Shown here one piece after another: positions 35,774 through 44,051 of a stretch of DNA of 64,000 bases (position 1 is the first letter of the stretch; the number at the start of each line of letters is the position of its first letter). Under the pieces are notes generated by a model. That model saw nothing but the letters and a program-made list of their open reading frames with translations, had not been told where the DNA came from and made no database searches. The stretch comes from JALORV01 sp963702595 (GTDB lineage Bacteria; Pseudomonadota; Gammaproteobacteria; Burkholderiales; Burkholderiaceae_F). The DNA lies in the NCBI GenBank assembly GCA_963702595.1, contig CAVPDC010000022.1:186001-250000 (forward strand), given 5' to 3'. Made by a program: the position numbers and the translations under genes.

Positions 35774-36307
35774 GTGGCTGCGCAAGAACTTCCGTGTCCG
35801 TGTGTGTTCTGCGACATCGTCGCCGGCCGCGTGCCCGCCAGCGTCGTTTACCGTGACGAACAGGTGTGCGCGTTCATGGACATCCGGCCTGTGAACCCAG
35901 GACACCTGCTCGTCATCCCGCTCGCTCACGCGGCGGACCTCGCGACGCTGGAGTCCGACACCGGCGCACAGATGTTCCAAGCCGGCCAGCGCCTGGCGGA
36001 AGCGATACGTCGCAGTGGTGTGCGGTGCGAGGGGATCAACTTCCTGCTGGCCGACGGCGAGGCCGCCGGTCAGGAGGTCTTTCACGTCCACCTGCATGTG
36101 ATTCCGCGCTACGCGGGCGACGGCTTCGGTTTCCGCTACGGGCCAGATTTCGGAGTGTTGCCCGATCGCGCGCGTACTCGAAGCCACGGCGCACGCCGTG
36201 CGCGAGGCACTGCCGGGCGTCGACGCCTGACGTCACCGAACCTCTCCGCGAGGCGCGGCCATAGCCTCTGGCGGCGGCCGCGCGAGTTCTTCGTCGACGC
36301 ACCTTGA
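35774..36307 (+). CDS. HIT family hydrolase, C-terminus apparently frameshifted
   Basis: HIT-superfamily protein with CVFCDIVAGRVPASVVYRD, FMDIRPVNPGHLLVIP and the histidine triad QEVFHVHLHVIPRY, all intact. Start GTG at 35774, 4 bp after DUF2905. After GPDFGVLPDR the printed frame turns into an Arg/Ser-rich tail ending at 36307. One base over, the expected end LEATAHAVREALPGVDA is encoded, stopping at 36230. The slip is at CGCGCGCG (36167-36174); one fewer base restores the normal end. The HIT core would still be made. Confidence 0.85.
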   Translation: MAAQELPCPCVFCDIVAGRVPASVVYRDEQVCAFMDIRPVNPGHLLVIPLAHAADLATLESDTGAQMFQAGQRLAEAIRRSGVRCEGINFLLADGEAAGQEVFHVHLHVIPRYAGDGFGFRYGPDFGVLPDRARTRSHGARRARGTAGRRRLTSPNLSARRGHSLWRRPREFFVDAP

Positions 36308-36497
36308 CCGCTGGAGACAATGACACGAAGCTTCGGCTCGCTGCATTCCGCGGGAGCGTGGCGGGCTGGCGTCGGAGTTGCGGCGAGAACGAAGGACCCG
36401 GGTTGATGATGGCCACGGGGCCACATTGCACTCTGAAGTGCCACGTCGACACGGCTCGGTGCACTTCGCATTTCCTACGTTCCAGGAGACGATCCGG

Positions 36498-36989
36498 ATG
36501 CCCAACACTGCCTGCGCAGCAGGAATTCTGGCCGTGGCCTTGTCGCTCGTCGCGCCATCGGCTCACGGCGAGTCCTCTGACGTGCCGCCGACCGAATCTG
36601 CAGCGCTGTTGAAATGGCTGCAGGGCGGCAATTACAGAAAGTGGCCCAAGGAGTCCGCCCCGCACCGATCGATGGGCCCGCACAAGGCCCTGGTGCTCAC
36701 GTACCTGAATCCGGCACTGGACCGGTCACTCGAGGCCAAGGCGGCATCCCACCCGAAGGGCGCGGCAGCGGTCAAGGAACTGCTGGACGAAGTCGGGAAG
36801 CCGGCGGGCTGGGCCGTATCGGTAAAGACGGCGCCGGACAGCGAGGGCGGCAAGGGCTGGTACTGGTACGAGATCTTGGGCACCACAGCCGGCGGCACCG
36901 TGGTGTCTCAGGCGCCCGGGCAACCGCTGTGCAGCGGATGCCATACCCGTGGGCGCGACTTCGTGCTCATTCCGCACCCGCTCGACTAG
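36498..36989 (+). CDS. Secreted c-type cytochrome, cytochrome P460-like
   Basis: A 163-residue periplasmic protein from the ATG at 36498, preceded by AGGAGA. The signal peptide ends at AHG-ES. A single haem-c motif CSGCH lies near the C-terminus, followed by TRGRDFVLIPHPLD. The middle (YRKWPKESAPHRSMGPH, AVKELLDEVGKPAGWAVSVK, GKGWYWYEI) has the layout of the cytochrome P460 family, whose haem sits at the C-terminus of a small beta fold. Activity (hydroxylamine oxidation or another) cannot be inferred from this. Confidence 0.75.
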   Translation: MPNTACAAGILAVALSLVAPSAHGESSDVPPTESAALLKWLQGGNYRKWPKESAPHRSMGPHKALVLTYLNPALDRSLEAKAASHPKGAAAVKELLDEVGKPAGWAVSVKTAPDSEGGKGWYWYEILGTTAGGTVVSQAPGQPLCSGCHTRGRDFVLIPHPLD

Positions 36990-37037
36990 CCGTACGACTT
37001 AACCGCGCGTGGAGCCTGGTGGCCCGCGCGGCGCCGC

Positions 37038-37343
37038 CTACTTGGCAGGCAACTTGTAGTAGGCCTCGTTCAGGAAAGCTGCGATGTGTTCTTCTTCCTC
37101 GGGGAACATCCCGGAGTTCAGCATCGTGTTGCACGCGGCGACCTGCGACTTGAGCTTCGCCCAGCTCGTGACCTTGCGGTCCTGCCGCAGATAGATCGTC
37201 CCGACCGGGCCGTAGACCTTTTCCTGGTGGCAGGTCTCGCACTTGTGTGTCTGCACGAGCTTGCGCCCCTCCTTTGCGTTGGGCGCGGCGACCGCGGTCA
37301 GCGGGACGAGTACGGCGAGGCAGGCCAGGACGCGCATGTTCAT
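37038..37343 (-). CDS. Small secreted monohaem cytochrome c
   Basis: A 101-residue protein with a signal peptide ending at AVA-AP, one CETCH haem motif near residue 36, and a distal methionine candidate in MLNSGMFPEEEEHIAAFL. The pattern is that of a small class I-like cytochrome c. It lies convergent with the P460-like cytochrome gene, 48 bp apart; the two may serve a shared periplasmic redox step, which is inference. Confidence 0.85.
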   Translation of the reverse strand: MNMRVLACLAVLVPLTAVAAPNAKEGRKLVQTHKCETCHQEKVYGPVGTIYLRQDRKVTSWAKLKSQVAACNTMLNSGMFPEEEEHIAAFLNEAYYKLPAK

Positions 37344-37578
37344 CTCGACTCCTACGGCAGGGGTGGGCCGCGCAGTCTAGACGGACGGGTGACCCGCTGT
37401 CGAAGGCTGTAGCGCGCAGAGTCGCTCGGCGCCACCGCCACGTCGTGTCGATGTTGTGGGCCACGGTGAGCCGAGAGCGGCGCCGGTCTGCCCGTCGAGA
37501 GTCATGCTCGCCGGCGCCAATCCGTGCGTGCGCGGGCGCCTCTAAGATCACTCCACCGCCAAGGACGAGCACTCCGTG

Positions 37579-37960
37579 ATGCCGACGACTGATTACTTTC
37601 GCGAACTGGAGGGATCCCGGATTCGCGCTTTGGTAGGGCGCGATATGGAACTCCTGTGGCGTCTTCATGCGGAGGAGTATCAACTCGTGACGCCATCTGG
37701 GCGCACGTTCGGGCGCGAGCGATACCTGCGGGAGATCGAATCCGGCAACCTTCAATACTGGCGATGGGAGGCCGGGCCGATCGACGTCAGGGCAACCGAG
37801 CGCATGGCAATCGTCCGATACCAGGCAACGCTCGAGCTTGGATCGGCCGGTGGCAAGTGGGACCCCCTTCCAGTGCTGGCACACGGACTCGTACGAGCTG
37901 CAGCACGGGCACTGGCAGGCCGTCTGGTCCCAGGCAACGGCCATCCGTGGGCCAGATTGA
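37579..37960 (+). pseudogene. SnoaL/DUF4440-like protein (NTF2 fold), frameshifted
   Basis: From ATG 37579 (or GTG 37576) the frame encodes the first two-thirds of an NTF2-like protein: LWRLHAEEYQLVTPSGRTF, YLREIESGNLQYWRWE and ATERMAIVRYQATLEL. At the C5 run 37863-37867 the coding signal moves by one base. The other frame continues FQCWHTDSYELQHGHWQAVW to a TGA at 37958-37960, the usual family ending. One C fewer gives a normal protein of about 126 residues. Function within this superfamily is not predictable. Confidence 0.75.
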
Positions 37961-38234
37961 TTCGCGGGCAGGCCGTAGCGGACACTTCCGGCACCCGTGC
38001 TGGCCAGGACCGCGCCAGCCGGGGGCAGACCGCCGGAGTCAGCGCCGACGAAGCCCAGGGAATGCCGCATTTGCCTGCCGCCGGCCGTTAGTTGAGGTCG
38101 ATTTCACCCGCTTCTCCTTCGGGCCGAAGCGGGTTGCGTGTGCTGCAATCGCTTGCAGGTCCTCCTCTCGAGGGCTCCCAAGGCACGGATCGGTCCCGGG
38201 ACACCCAGGCCGGGTCCGCGTGAAAGCTCCAGGC

Positions 38235-39122
38235 ATGCCCGTCGTTGCAGTCGTCAATCGAAAAGGGGGCAGTGGCAAGAGCACCCTAGCCACGCACCTT
38301 GCGGCCTATTGCGCCAGCACCGGCGCCGCCGTGATGCTTGGCGACGTGGACCGCCAGCAGTCGACCCGAACCTGGCTGCGCCAGCGCAACGCCGTGCCGT
38401 CCGACGCTCGCGCCGAGATCGTCGGATGGACCGTCGACCCGAAATCTTTCGTTCGCCCACCCGCCGGCATCGACCTTGTCGTCATGGACACCCCCGGTGG
38501 CCTCACCGGTTTCGACCTGGCTCGCGTCGTGATGTATGCCGACGCAATCCTCATGCCGGTTTGCAACTCGATCTTCGACCGGGAGTCCGCCGCCGAGTGC
38601 CTGGCCGAGTTGCGGACATTGCCGCGCGTGACGTCCGGGCGCTGCAAGCTGGCGGCGATCGGCATGAGGCTGGACGCGCGTACCGAAGCGGCCGAGGTCG
38701 TCCAGACGTGGGCGGGGAAACAGGGCCTGCCGTTCATCGCCGCACTGCGTGAGTCGCAAGCCTATGTACGCTGCATCGAGCGGGGGCTCACACTGTTCGA
38801 TCTGCCAGCGGCCGACGTCGGAGTTGATCTCGACCAATGGCAACCAATCCTGGACTGGTTGCGACCGATCCTGCAGCCGGCTCCGGCCGCGGGCCATGCG
38901 GCGCAGAACAGCATCACGCTTGCCGCAGGACCTAGGCGGGCGGCCGCGCCGGTCCTTCGCCGCCCGCCGTTCGAGGCGACGCGGCTGCGAGCGCCGTCCG
39001 TTGTTGCGCCACGCGCAGGCGAGCCGCATGCATTGCCATCGCAGCGAAGCGTCGCCACCTCACCCATGAGCCGGCTGCTCGAATCGCTGCCGATTCCACG
39101 CTTCCTGCAGCGCACGCCCTGA
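38235..39122 (+). CDS. Orphan ParA family ATPase
   Basis: A 295-residue deviant-Walker ATPase: KGGSGKS at residues 10-16 with the signature first lysine, DVDRQQSTRTWL (Walker A' region) and LVVMDTPGGLTGFD (Walker B). Such proteins position DNA or other cargo by ATP-dependent patterning. No parB-like gene, centromere repeats or plasmid genes are nearby, so this is not a plasmid partition locus as seen. Residues 220-275 are an Ala/Pro/Arg-rich linker, and the end (SRLLESLPIPRFLQR) could be an amphipathic membrane or partner-binding helix. The cargo is unknown. Confidence 0.88.
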   Translation: MPVVAVVNRKGGSGKSTLATHLAAYCASTGAAVMLGDVDRQQSTRTWLRQRNAVPSDARAEIVGWTVDPKSFVRPPAGIDLVVMDTPGGLTGFDLARVVMYADAILMPVCNSIFDRESAAECLAELRTLPRVTSGRCKLAAIGMRLDARTEAAEVVQTWAGKQGLPFIAALRESQAYVRCIERGLTLFDLPAADVGVDLDQWQPILDWLRPILQPAPAAGHAAQNSITLAAGPRRAAAPVLRRPPFEATRLRAPSVVAPRAGEPHALPSQRSVATSPMSRLLESLPIPRFLQRTP

Positions 39123-39265
39123 CCGTTCACGGTGGGAGGTTGCGGGCGACCGCAACGTTCAGTGCACGTTCACATACTGCGCGTGCCAGCAAGAGTCGCG
39201 TGGCTCGGTCCGGCGACGTTGGCTGGGCACGGTTACATCGCAAGAAAGCAGTCACAATCTCAAGC

Positions 39266-39643
39266 ATGAATCTGACTGCGATCGAAGCCAAGCCCTTTGT
39301 CCCGGCAAGCGACTTTGAGCGAGCAAAGCAGTTTTACGCGGCGGTCGGCTTCGAGATCCCATGGTCCTCCGAGGATCTGGCGTATGTACGACATGGCCAG
39401 ACTGCCTTTCTGCTGCAGGCCTTCAATCAGCCGGCATTCATCAAGAACTTCCAGATGCACCTTCTTGTTGAGAACGTCGACGATTGGCACGCACATCTGA
39501 AGGCGATCGGTGTTGAAGGGCGGTTCGGCGTGCGGATGAGTTCGCCGGAGGACCAGTCGTGGGCCATGCGCGATTTCACGCTGTTCGATCCGAGTGGCGT
39601 GCTATGGCGCATTGCCCAGAACCTGCCAGGGTCCGGTGGATAG
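39266..39643 (+). CDS. VOC superfamily protein (glyoxalase/bleomycin-resistance fold)
   Basis: A 125-residue single-module VOC protein: FERAKQFYAAVGFEI, a central FQMHLLVENVDDWHAHLK and FTLFDPSGVLWRI at the end. VOC proteins include glyoxalase I, fosfomycin- and bleomycin-resistance proteins and dioxygenases; metal ligands here are incomplete, so no activity is assigned. Monocistronic as seen. Start ATG 39266 with a weak ribosome binding site. Confidence 0.88.
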   Translation: MNLTAIEAKPFVPASDFERAKQFYAAVGFEIPWSSEDLAYVRHGQTAFLLQAFNQPAFIKNFQMHLLVENVDDWHAHLKAIGVEGRFGVRMSSPEDQSWAMRDFTLFDPSGVLWRIAQNLPGSGG

Positions 39644-39732
39644 CCTGTTCCGGTAAACGTCGGGCATCAGCGACCGTTCAGGGATACCACCCGAGTTGGC
39701 CGATTGCGGACGCCAGGGCGTCGGCCCAGGCA

Positions 39733-41043
39733 CTACTCCTTTACGCGCCGCGCATAGGAGCGGACCTCCCCCCAATCAAGTTCGAAGTGATCGCGCGGTC
39801 CATCCGCCGGTAACCGGATGCGGAACGTGGCCGGAAACTTTTCGGCGATGTACTCGCGGGGGCCGGCGGCGATGAATCGCAGGGTGTCGATGAGGTCGAT
39901 CTTCACCTGCATCGCCTCGCTTTCCGGCGTAACGGTGTACGCGAACAGGCCATCCTCGAAGCGACCCGACAGCGGCGTGCCTGCGCCCGGGGTGCTGGCC
40001 GGTGGTGCCGCGCCGATCAACGCCGGCATCAACTCGGTCAGCCATACGAAACCCCGGCTGGTCAGGATGACGAGTCCGAGGTCCTCGCCCGGCAGGTAAG
40101 CGATCATTGTGCTGTGGCTGTCGACATTGCCGCCATGCCACACCATCGGGTGACGGAGGAACTCTCGCGTCGACAGACCAAAGCCGTAGGGAACCTGCGT
40201 GCCATCCGTGAGTTGGTTTGCCTGCGCGAGCCGGGACATCTTGGCGTCGGGGGAGGCAAGGACAAGACGGACCCACTTTGTCAGGGACTCGGCACTGGCG
40301 CACAGTCCACCGTCGCCGACATAGGCGGCGGCGCTGGCGTCGAGGGGGGTGGGTTTGCCTTCGCCCGACACGCCTGCTACGTACTGCTCCGGCCGCAAGC
40401 TGTGGCAGGACACTATGCCCTCGAGGCCGGCCGGCCGCAGCACAACGCTGGCGAGCACGCTGTCGAACGGCTGGCCGGTCACCCGCTCGGCAATCAGTGC
40501 GAGAGCCTTGTAGTTCGTGTTGCTGTAGGCCCACCGTTCCCCGGGAGGGAACCTGCGCGGCGCCGCGGCTGCGAGCGCGACATAGGCGGCGATGGGCGTC
40601 GCCGCATCGTCCGCAAGAGGCCGGTAGCCTTCGAGCCAGAGAAAGTCCGCCAGCCCCGATGTCTGCGAAAGCAGGTGCGACACGCGCAGGCCTGGCTCTT
40701 TGGCGAACCATTCAGGCAGGTACTCCCCGACGGGTGCGTCGAGCCGCACTTTGCGAGCGTCGGCGAGTGCCAGGATCGCCGCTGCAGTGAACTGCTTCGA
40801 GATCGAGCCGAGCGGAAATATCGAAGCTGCATCGGGCGCTGGTCGGTCAGATCCGACCGAGCTGTAGCCCCGCTGCAGAATGACTTTTTCGCCGCGCAGG
40901 ATCGTTATGTGCGCGGCCGGGATGCCTTCTTGCGCCATGAACGCACGCACCGCCGCGTCAGCCTTGTCGACATCCGGTCGTGCCATCGCTGGCTGGGCAA
41001 GGCTGATTCCCAGGAGGATGGACAGGGCAATCGCTCTTTTCAC
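39733..41043 (-). CDS. Secreted serine hydrolase, beta-lactamase/class C fold
   Basis: A 436-residue periplasmic protein. The GTG start at 41043 gives a signal peptide ending at AMA-RP. The class C motifs are all present: SxxK as SISK in PLGSISKQFTAA, YSN in WAYSNTNYKAL, and HGG in WHGGNVDSHS. The C-terminal 120 residues form a separate beta-rich domain. This family covers esterases, D-peptidases and peptidoglycan-related enzymes; a true beta-lactamase role is not indicated. Confidence 0.9.
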   Translation of the reverse strand: MKRAIALSILLGISLAQPAMARPDVDKADAAVRAFMAQEGIPAAHITILRGEKVILQRGYSSVGSDRPAPDAASIFPLGSISKQFTAAAILALADARKVRLDAPVGEYLPEWFAKEPGLRVSHLLSQTSGLADFLWLEGYRPLADDAATPIAAYVALAAAAPRRFPPGERWAYSNTNYKALALIAERVTGQPFDSVLASVVLRPAGLEGIVSCHSLRPEQYVAGVSGEGKPTPLDASAAAYVGDGGLCASAESLTKWVRLVLASPDAKMSRLAQANQLTDGTQVPYGFGLSTREFLRHPMVWHGGNVDSHSTMIAYLPGEDLGLVILTSRGFVWLTELMPALIGAAPPASTPGAGTPLSGRFEDGLFAYTVTPESEAMQVKIDLIDTLRFIAAGPREYIAEKFPATFRIRLPADGPRDHFELDWGEVRSYARRVKE

Positions 41044-41411
41044 GCAAGCCGCCACAATGATCGGGAGAAGGAGCACGCAGGATACTGACCCCACCGGTCG
41101 GGCTGTCTCGGTTGCGAAACTGCCGCGAGAGCCCTCTGAGTCGCGCTGGCTGACCGCCTTGGGAACGCCAACTGAGGGACTCGAATGTTTGTAGTGGGGC
41201 GCAGCGCGACCGGCGTTCGATAGACCCAGTTAGGCCAATTCGGCCGTGCTGGGCTTCCGTTCAGTTCGCTTCAAAGTGCAGCCACCGCGTTCGATCATAT
41301 TCAGGTCGCCATGCCGCGCGGGGGTGTTTGGCCCGACCTATCCAAATCCCGATGCGCCGCGCTGCGACTTCGGGCATCGTTCGAGGACTTCGAACCCATG
41401 GGAGGCTGCCA
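41044..41411. other. Gene-free stretch between divergent genes
   Basis: About 370 bp separate the serine hydrolase start from the amidotransferase start. It should hold both promoters. GGGAGG lies just before 41412 and serves the amidotransferase. I saw no convincing promoter hexamers, structured RNA or repeat. Confidence 0.5.
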
Positions 41412-42245
41412 ATGTGCCGCTGGCTCGCGTATTCCGGCTCACCGGTCGACATCGACCGACTGCTGCTCGCGCCGAAGAACTCACTGATCGCGCAAAGCCA
41501 GAACGCGACGATGGGCGCGACGGTGTCCAACGGCGACGGCTTCGGCCTTGGCTGGTACGGTGAACGTGAGACACCGGCGCTGTTCCACAGCATCGAGCCG
41601 GCCTGGAGCGACCGCAACCTGCGCGAGCTTGCCACCGCGGTCCGCACGCGCCTCTTTTTCGCGCACATCCGCGCGGCAACCGCCACACCGGTGCAGAAGA
41701 CCAACTGCCACCCGTTCCGGTACGGCCGCTGGCTGTGGATGCACAACGGATTCATCCGCGAGTTCGCGCGCATCAAGCGTGAACTCGCCTTCGACGTCGC
41801 CCCGGCGCTGTATCCCTTCATCGAAGGCTCGACCGACTCGGAGCTCTTCTTCTACCTCGCGTTGACCCTCGGCCTTGAGACCGACCCTCCCGGAGCCGTC
41901 GCACGAGCGGTGCACCGGATCGAGGAAATCGGACGCGGGCACGGCGTCGAAAACCCGATCCGAATGAGTGTCGCAACTTCTGATGGCGGGCGGCTGTGGG
42001 CCTTCCGGTACTCGACCGAGGGCAACTCGCCGTCGCTCTTCTTCAGCACAGACGTTCCGACGCTGCGGGCGACCTACCCCGATAACCCGGACTTCGCCGG
42101 CTACTGTGACGATGCGCGGCTCATCGTGTCTGAACCGCTTGGCGACCTGCGGGGCGTCTGGAACGAGGTACCCGAATCGAGCTACGGGATCGTGCAACGC
42201 GGCGCCGCCGACTCACTGCACCCGTTCGTGCCCGCGCCGGCATAG
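41412..42245 (+). CDS. Class II glutamine amidotransferase (YafJ/EgtC-like)
   Basis: A 277-residue Ntn-type glutamine amidotransferase domain without a fused synthetase. After removal of Met1 the N-terminal Cys2 (MCRWLAYSG) is the nucleophile. Further motifs are DGFGLGWYG, FFAHIRAAT, NCHPFRYGRWLWMHNGFI and EGSTDSELFFYLAL. YafJ is of unknown function; EgtC acts on a gamma-glutamyl intermediate. No ergothioneine genes are nearby, so a YafJ-type label is safer. Good ribosome binding site GGGAGG. Confidence 0.92.
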   Translation: MCRWLAYSGSPVDIDRLLLAPKNSLIAQSQNATMGATVSNGDGFGLGWYGERETPALFHSIEPAWSDRNLRELATAVRTRLFFAHIRAATATPVQKTNCHPFRYGRWLWMHNGFIREFARIKRELAFDVAPALYPFIEGSTDSELFFYLALTLGLETDPPGAVARAVHRIEEIGRGHGVENPIRMSVATSDGGRLWAFRYSTEGNSPSLFFSTDVPTLRATYPDNPDFAGYCDDARLIVSEPLGDLRGVWNEVPESSYGIVQRGAADSLHPFVPAPA

Positions 42246-42409
42246 CAATGTGTGGTGCGACAAACTCGCGATGGGCGGGTGATGGAACAACTTCTGGACG
42301 ATGCGTTGCAGATCATTGGTTCTGAGCGACGGGGCCATCACGGCCAAGTGCAGCCATGCAGCTGCGCGGGAAGAATCGCACCGAAGCGGACGTAACCAGA
42401 GAAGAGCGT

Positions 42410-42428
42410 GCGGCTGCTCCTCAGCCGC
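42410..42428 (-). terminator. Possible terminator hairpin between convergent genes
   Basis: GCGGCTG (42410-42416) and CAGCCGC (42422-42428) form a 7-bp stem with a 5-nt loop, about 60 bp past the end of the minus-strand secreted protein gene and 165 bp past the amidotransferase stop. The minus-strand side is followed by ACGCTCTTCTC, pyrimidine-rich but without a T-run. Confidence 0.35.
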
Positions 42429-42488
42429 GACACCGGACGTCGACGCGCCTCCGGATCCGGAACACGCCACCGTGTCCGGACCGTGCGA

Positions 42489-42845
42489 TCACTCGACCTT
42501 GACGACCACGTACTTGCTACCAGAGGGCTGATAGTAGGTTCCACCACACTGGTTCAATGTTGTGCCTTCGATGACGACGGTCGTGCAGCCGGGAGGCAAC
42601 GTAGCAACGACTGTAGACGTCGCGATGATGCGCCGCCGGGCGACGCCGCCGACGTTTCCTGCTGCACCCGGCTGGTTGACGCCGGGATCCCGTACGCCGA
42701 CTCCGGGCGCCCCTACGCCCGCAGTTCCTCCCCTTACACCGGGCTGGTTGACGCCGGGGTCGCGCGCCTGCAGCGCACCCGACAGGGCGGCGAGCGCCGC
42801 GCCCAGGACCAGGACGAGTCCCAAGTTGTATCGTGTCTTGCTCAT
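42489..42845 (-). CDS. Small secreted protein with two RDPGVNQPG repeats
   Basis: A 118-residue exported protein. The ATG at 42845 begins a signal peptide ending near LSGALQA-RD. The mature N-terminus has two copies of RDPGVNQPG (residues 28-36 and 52-60) in a Gly/Val-rich stretch. A small Cys-containing domain follows (TLPPGCTTVVIEG, NQCGGTYYQPSGSKYVVVK), where the two cysteines may form a disulfide. Similar DPGxNQPG proteins occur in betaproteobacteria, as far as I recall, with no known role. Confidence 0.75.
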   Translation of the reverse strand: MSKTRYNLGLVLVLGAALAALSGALQARDPGVNQPGVRGGTAGVGAPGVGVRDPGVNQPGAAGNVGGVARRRIIATSTVVATLPPGCTTVVIEGTTLNQCGGTYYQPSGSKYVVVKVE

Positions 42846-43098
42846 TGCGCTATCTCCACTGATGGTCCCGTGCGGTTCGGGCCGCGGCTGCCGAACTACG
42901 AGCACAAAATTGTTGCCTGAAAACGTCGCAAGGTAATTGACCTAACAGCACTTTGTGTTCCCTTGTTGCGAATCGAGACGTATTTGAGAGCGGTGCGACG
43001 CAGAATTCGACCCTGCGTGGTCAGCGCGAATGGCGGCGTAGCGGAGTGACGCCTTCCCCTTGCACGTTCGCATGCCTGTGAATGCGCGGTCCATCGCT

Positions 43099-43966
43099 TC
43101 ATTTGGTTGCCACACCCACGAGCATTTGGCACGGTCCGATGAAACCATCGAGTTGCTCGAAGCCGCGCAGCTCGACTTCAATTTCCTCCCAGGTCCGCGC
43201 GCGATCTTCCTCGCTGAGGCCCGACATCATCTGATGAAGCGCGCCGAACGACTCGCGTTCGAAACGCACGCACTCGGCGGCCGAGGACAGGACCACGGGG
43301 CAGTCGACTGCCTCGATCCTGGCATCACGAAAGCCGGCGCTTTCCAGAGTCCGCGCGAGCACGCCGTCAGCGCCCAGCGAGAACGGCCCGGGTTGGCCAG
43401 GAAACGGAGCCGGAAGTTGCGCACGTCGGCGAATGATATTGACTGGGATTGAGAAGAACTCGTTCTTTTGCGGGGTTGAGTAGACGACGGCGGAGACGCG
43501 GCCGCCCGGCTTCAAGCACCGATGCAATCCTTGCAATGCCCGCTGCTGGTCGGGGAAATAGATCAAGCCGACGCGGGAGATCGCTGCGTCGAAAATCGCG
43601 GCCGTCAATGTGTCGTGCTGCTCGCCGTCGAGCTCCAGCGTTTCGACGTTCGTTCAGACCGGCGGCGTCGGCTGCCTGTCGCGCATAGCGAAGGATGCCG
43701 GGCGAGATATCAGTCGCAAGAACGCGGCCGCTTGGACCAATGCGGCGTGCGGCTGTCAGCGTCTGTTCGCCGGCACCGGCGGCGACATCCACCACATGGC
43801 TGCCCGGTCCTATCTGTGCGAGGTCGAGCATCCGGTCGGTGGCCGGCTTGAGCCAGCGCCCGATGAAAGACCCCCAGCGGTCCCAGGCCTCCGCGGCGGT
43901 TTCCCATTGCGAGCGCGTGGTCTGCTTGAATTTGACAGGGTCAAATGCTGCAAGACGGTCATTCAT
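43099..43966 (-). pseudogene. Class I SAM-dependent methyltransferase, frameshifted
   Basis: The first frame (ATG 43966) has WDRWGSFIGRWLKPATDRML, the SAM loop VVDVAAGAGEQTL and ISPGILRYARQAADAAGLN. At about 43650 the coding frame changes, and the second frame continues VETLELDGEQHDTLTAAIF, VGLIYFPDQQRALQGLHRC, LKPGGRVSAVVYSTPQ to GVATK at 43099. The plus strand there reads GTTCGTTC (43648-43655); removing one GTTC copy joins the halves as LNVETLEL in a protein of about 288 residues. UbiE/Coq5-like methyltransferase family; substrate unknown. Confidence 0.85.
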
Positions 43967-43997
43967 AGCCTAGTCTCCGTTTGGAAGTGCGCGAGTT

Positions 43998-44015
43998 GCA
44001 CTGGCTGCACAGTGC
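43998..44015. promoter_or_regulatory. Candidate HxlR operator (inverted repeat)
   Basis: GCACTG (43998-44003) and CAGTGC (44010-44015) are perfect 6-bp arms around 6 nt, centred in the 85-bp divergent region between the methyltransferase gene and the HxlR regulator. The position suits a site controlling both genes; that it binds this HxlR protein is an inference. Confidence 0.4.
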
Positions 44016-44051
44016 GCGCTGTACGCGGTCGCCTCAAGTCCAGATAGTGGA

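Noticed and set aside
38235..39122. Plasmid partition locus
   Set aside because: Only a ParA; no ParB, parS-like repeats or replication gene in the surrounding 10 kb.
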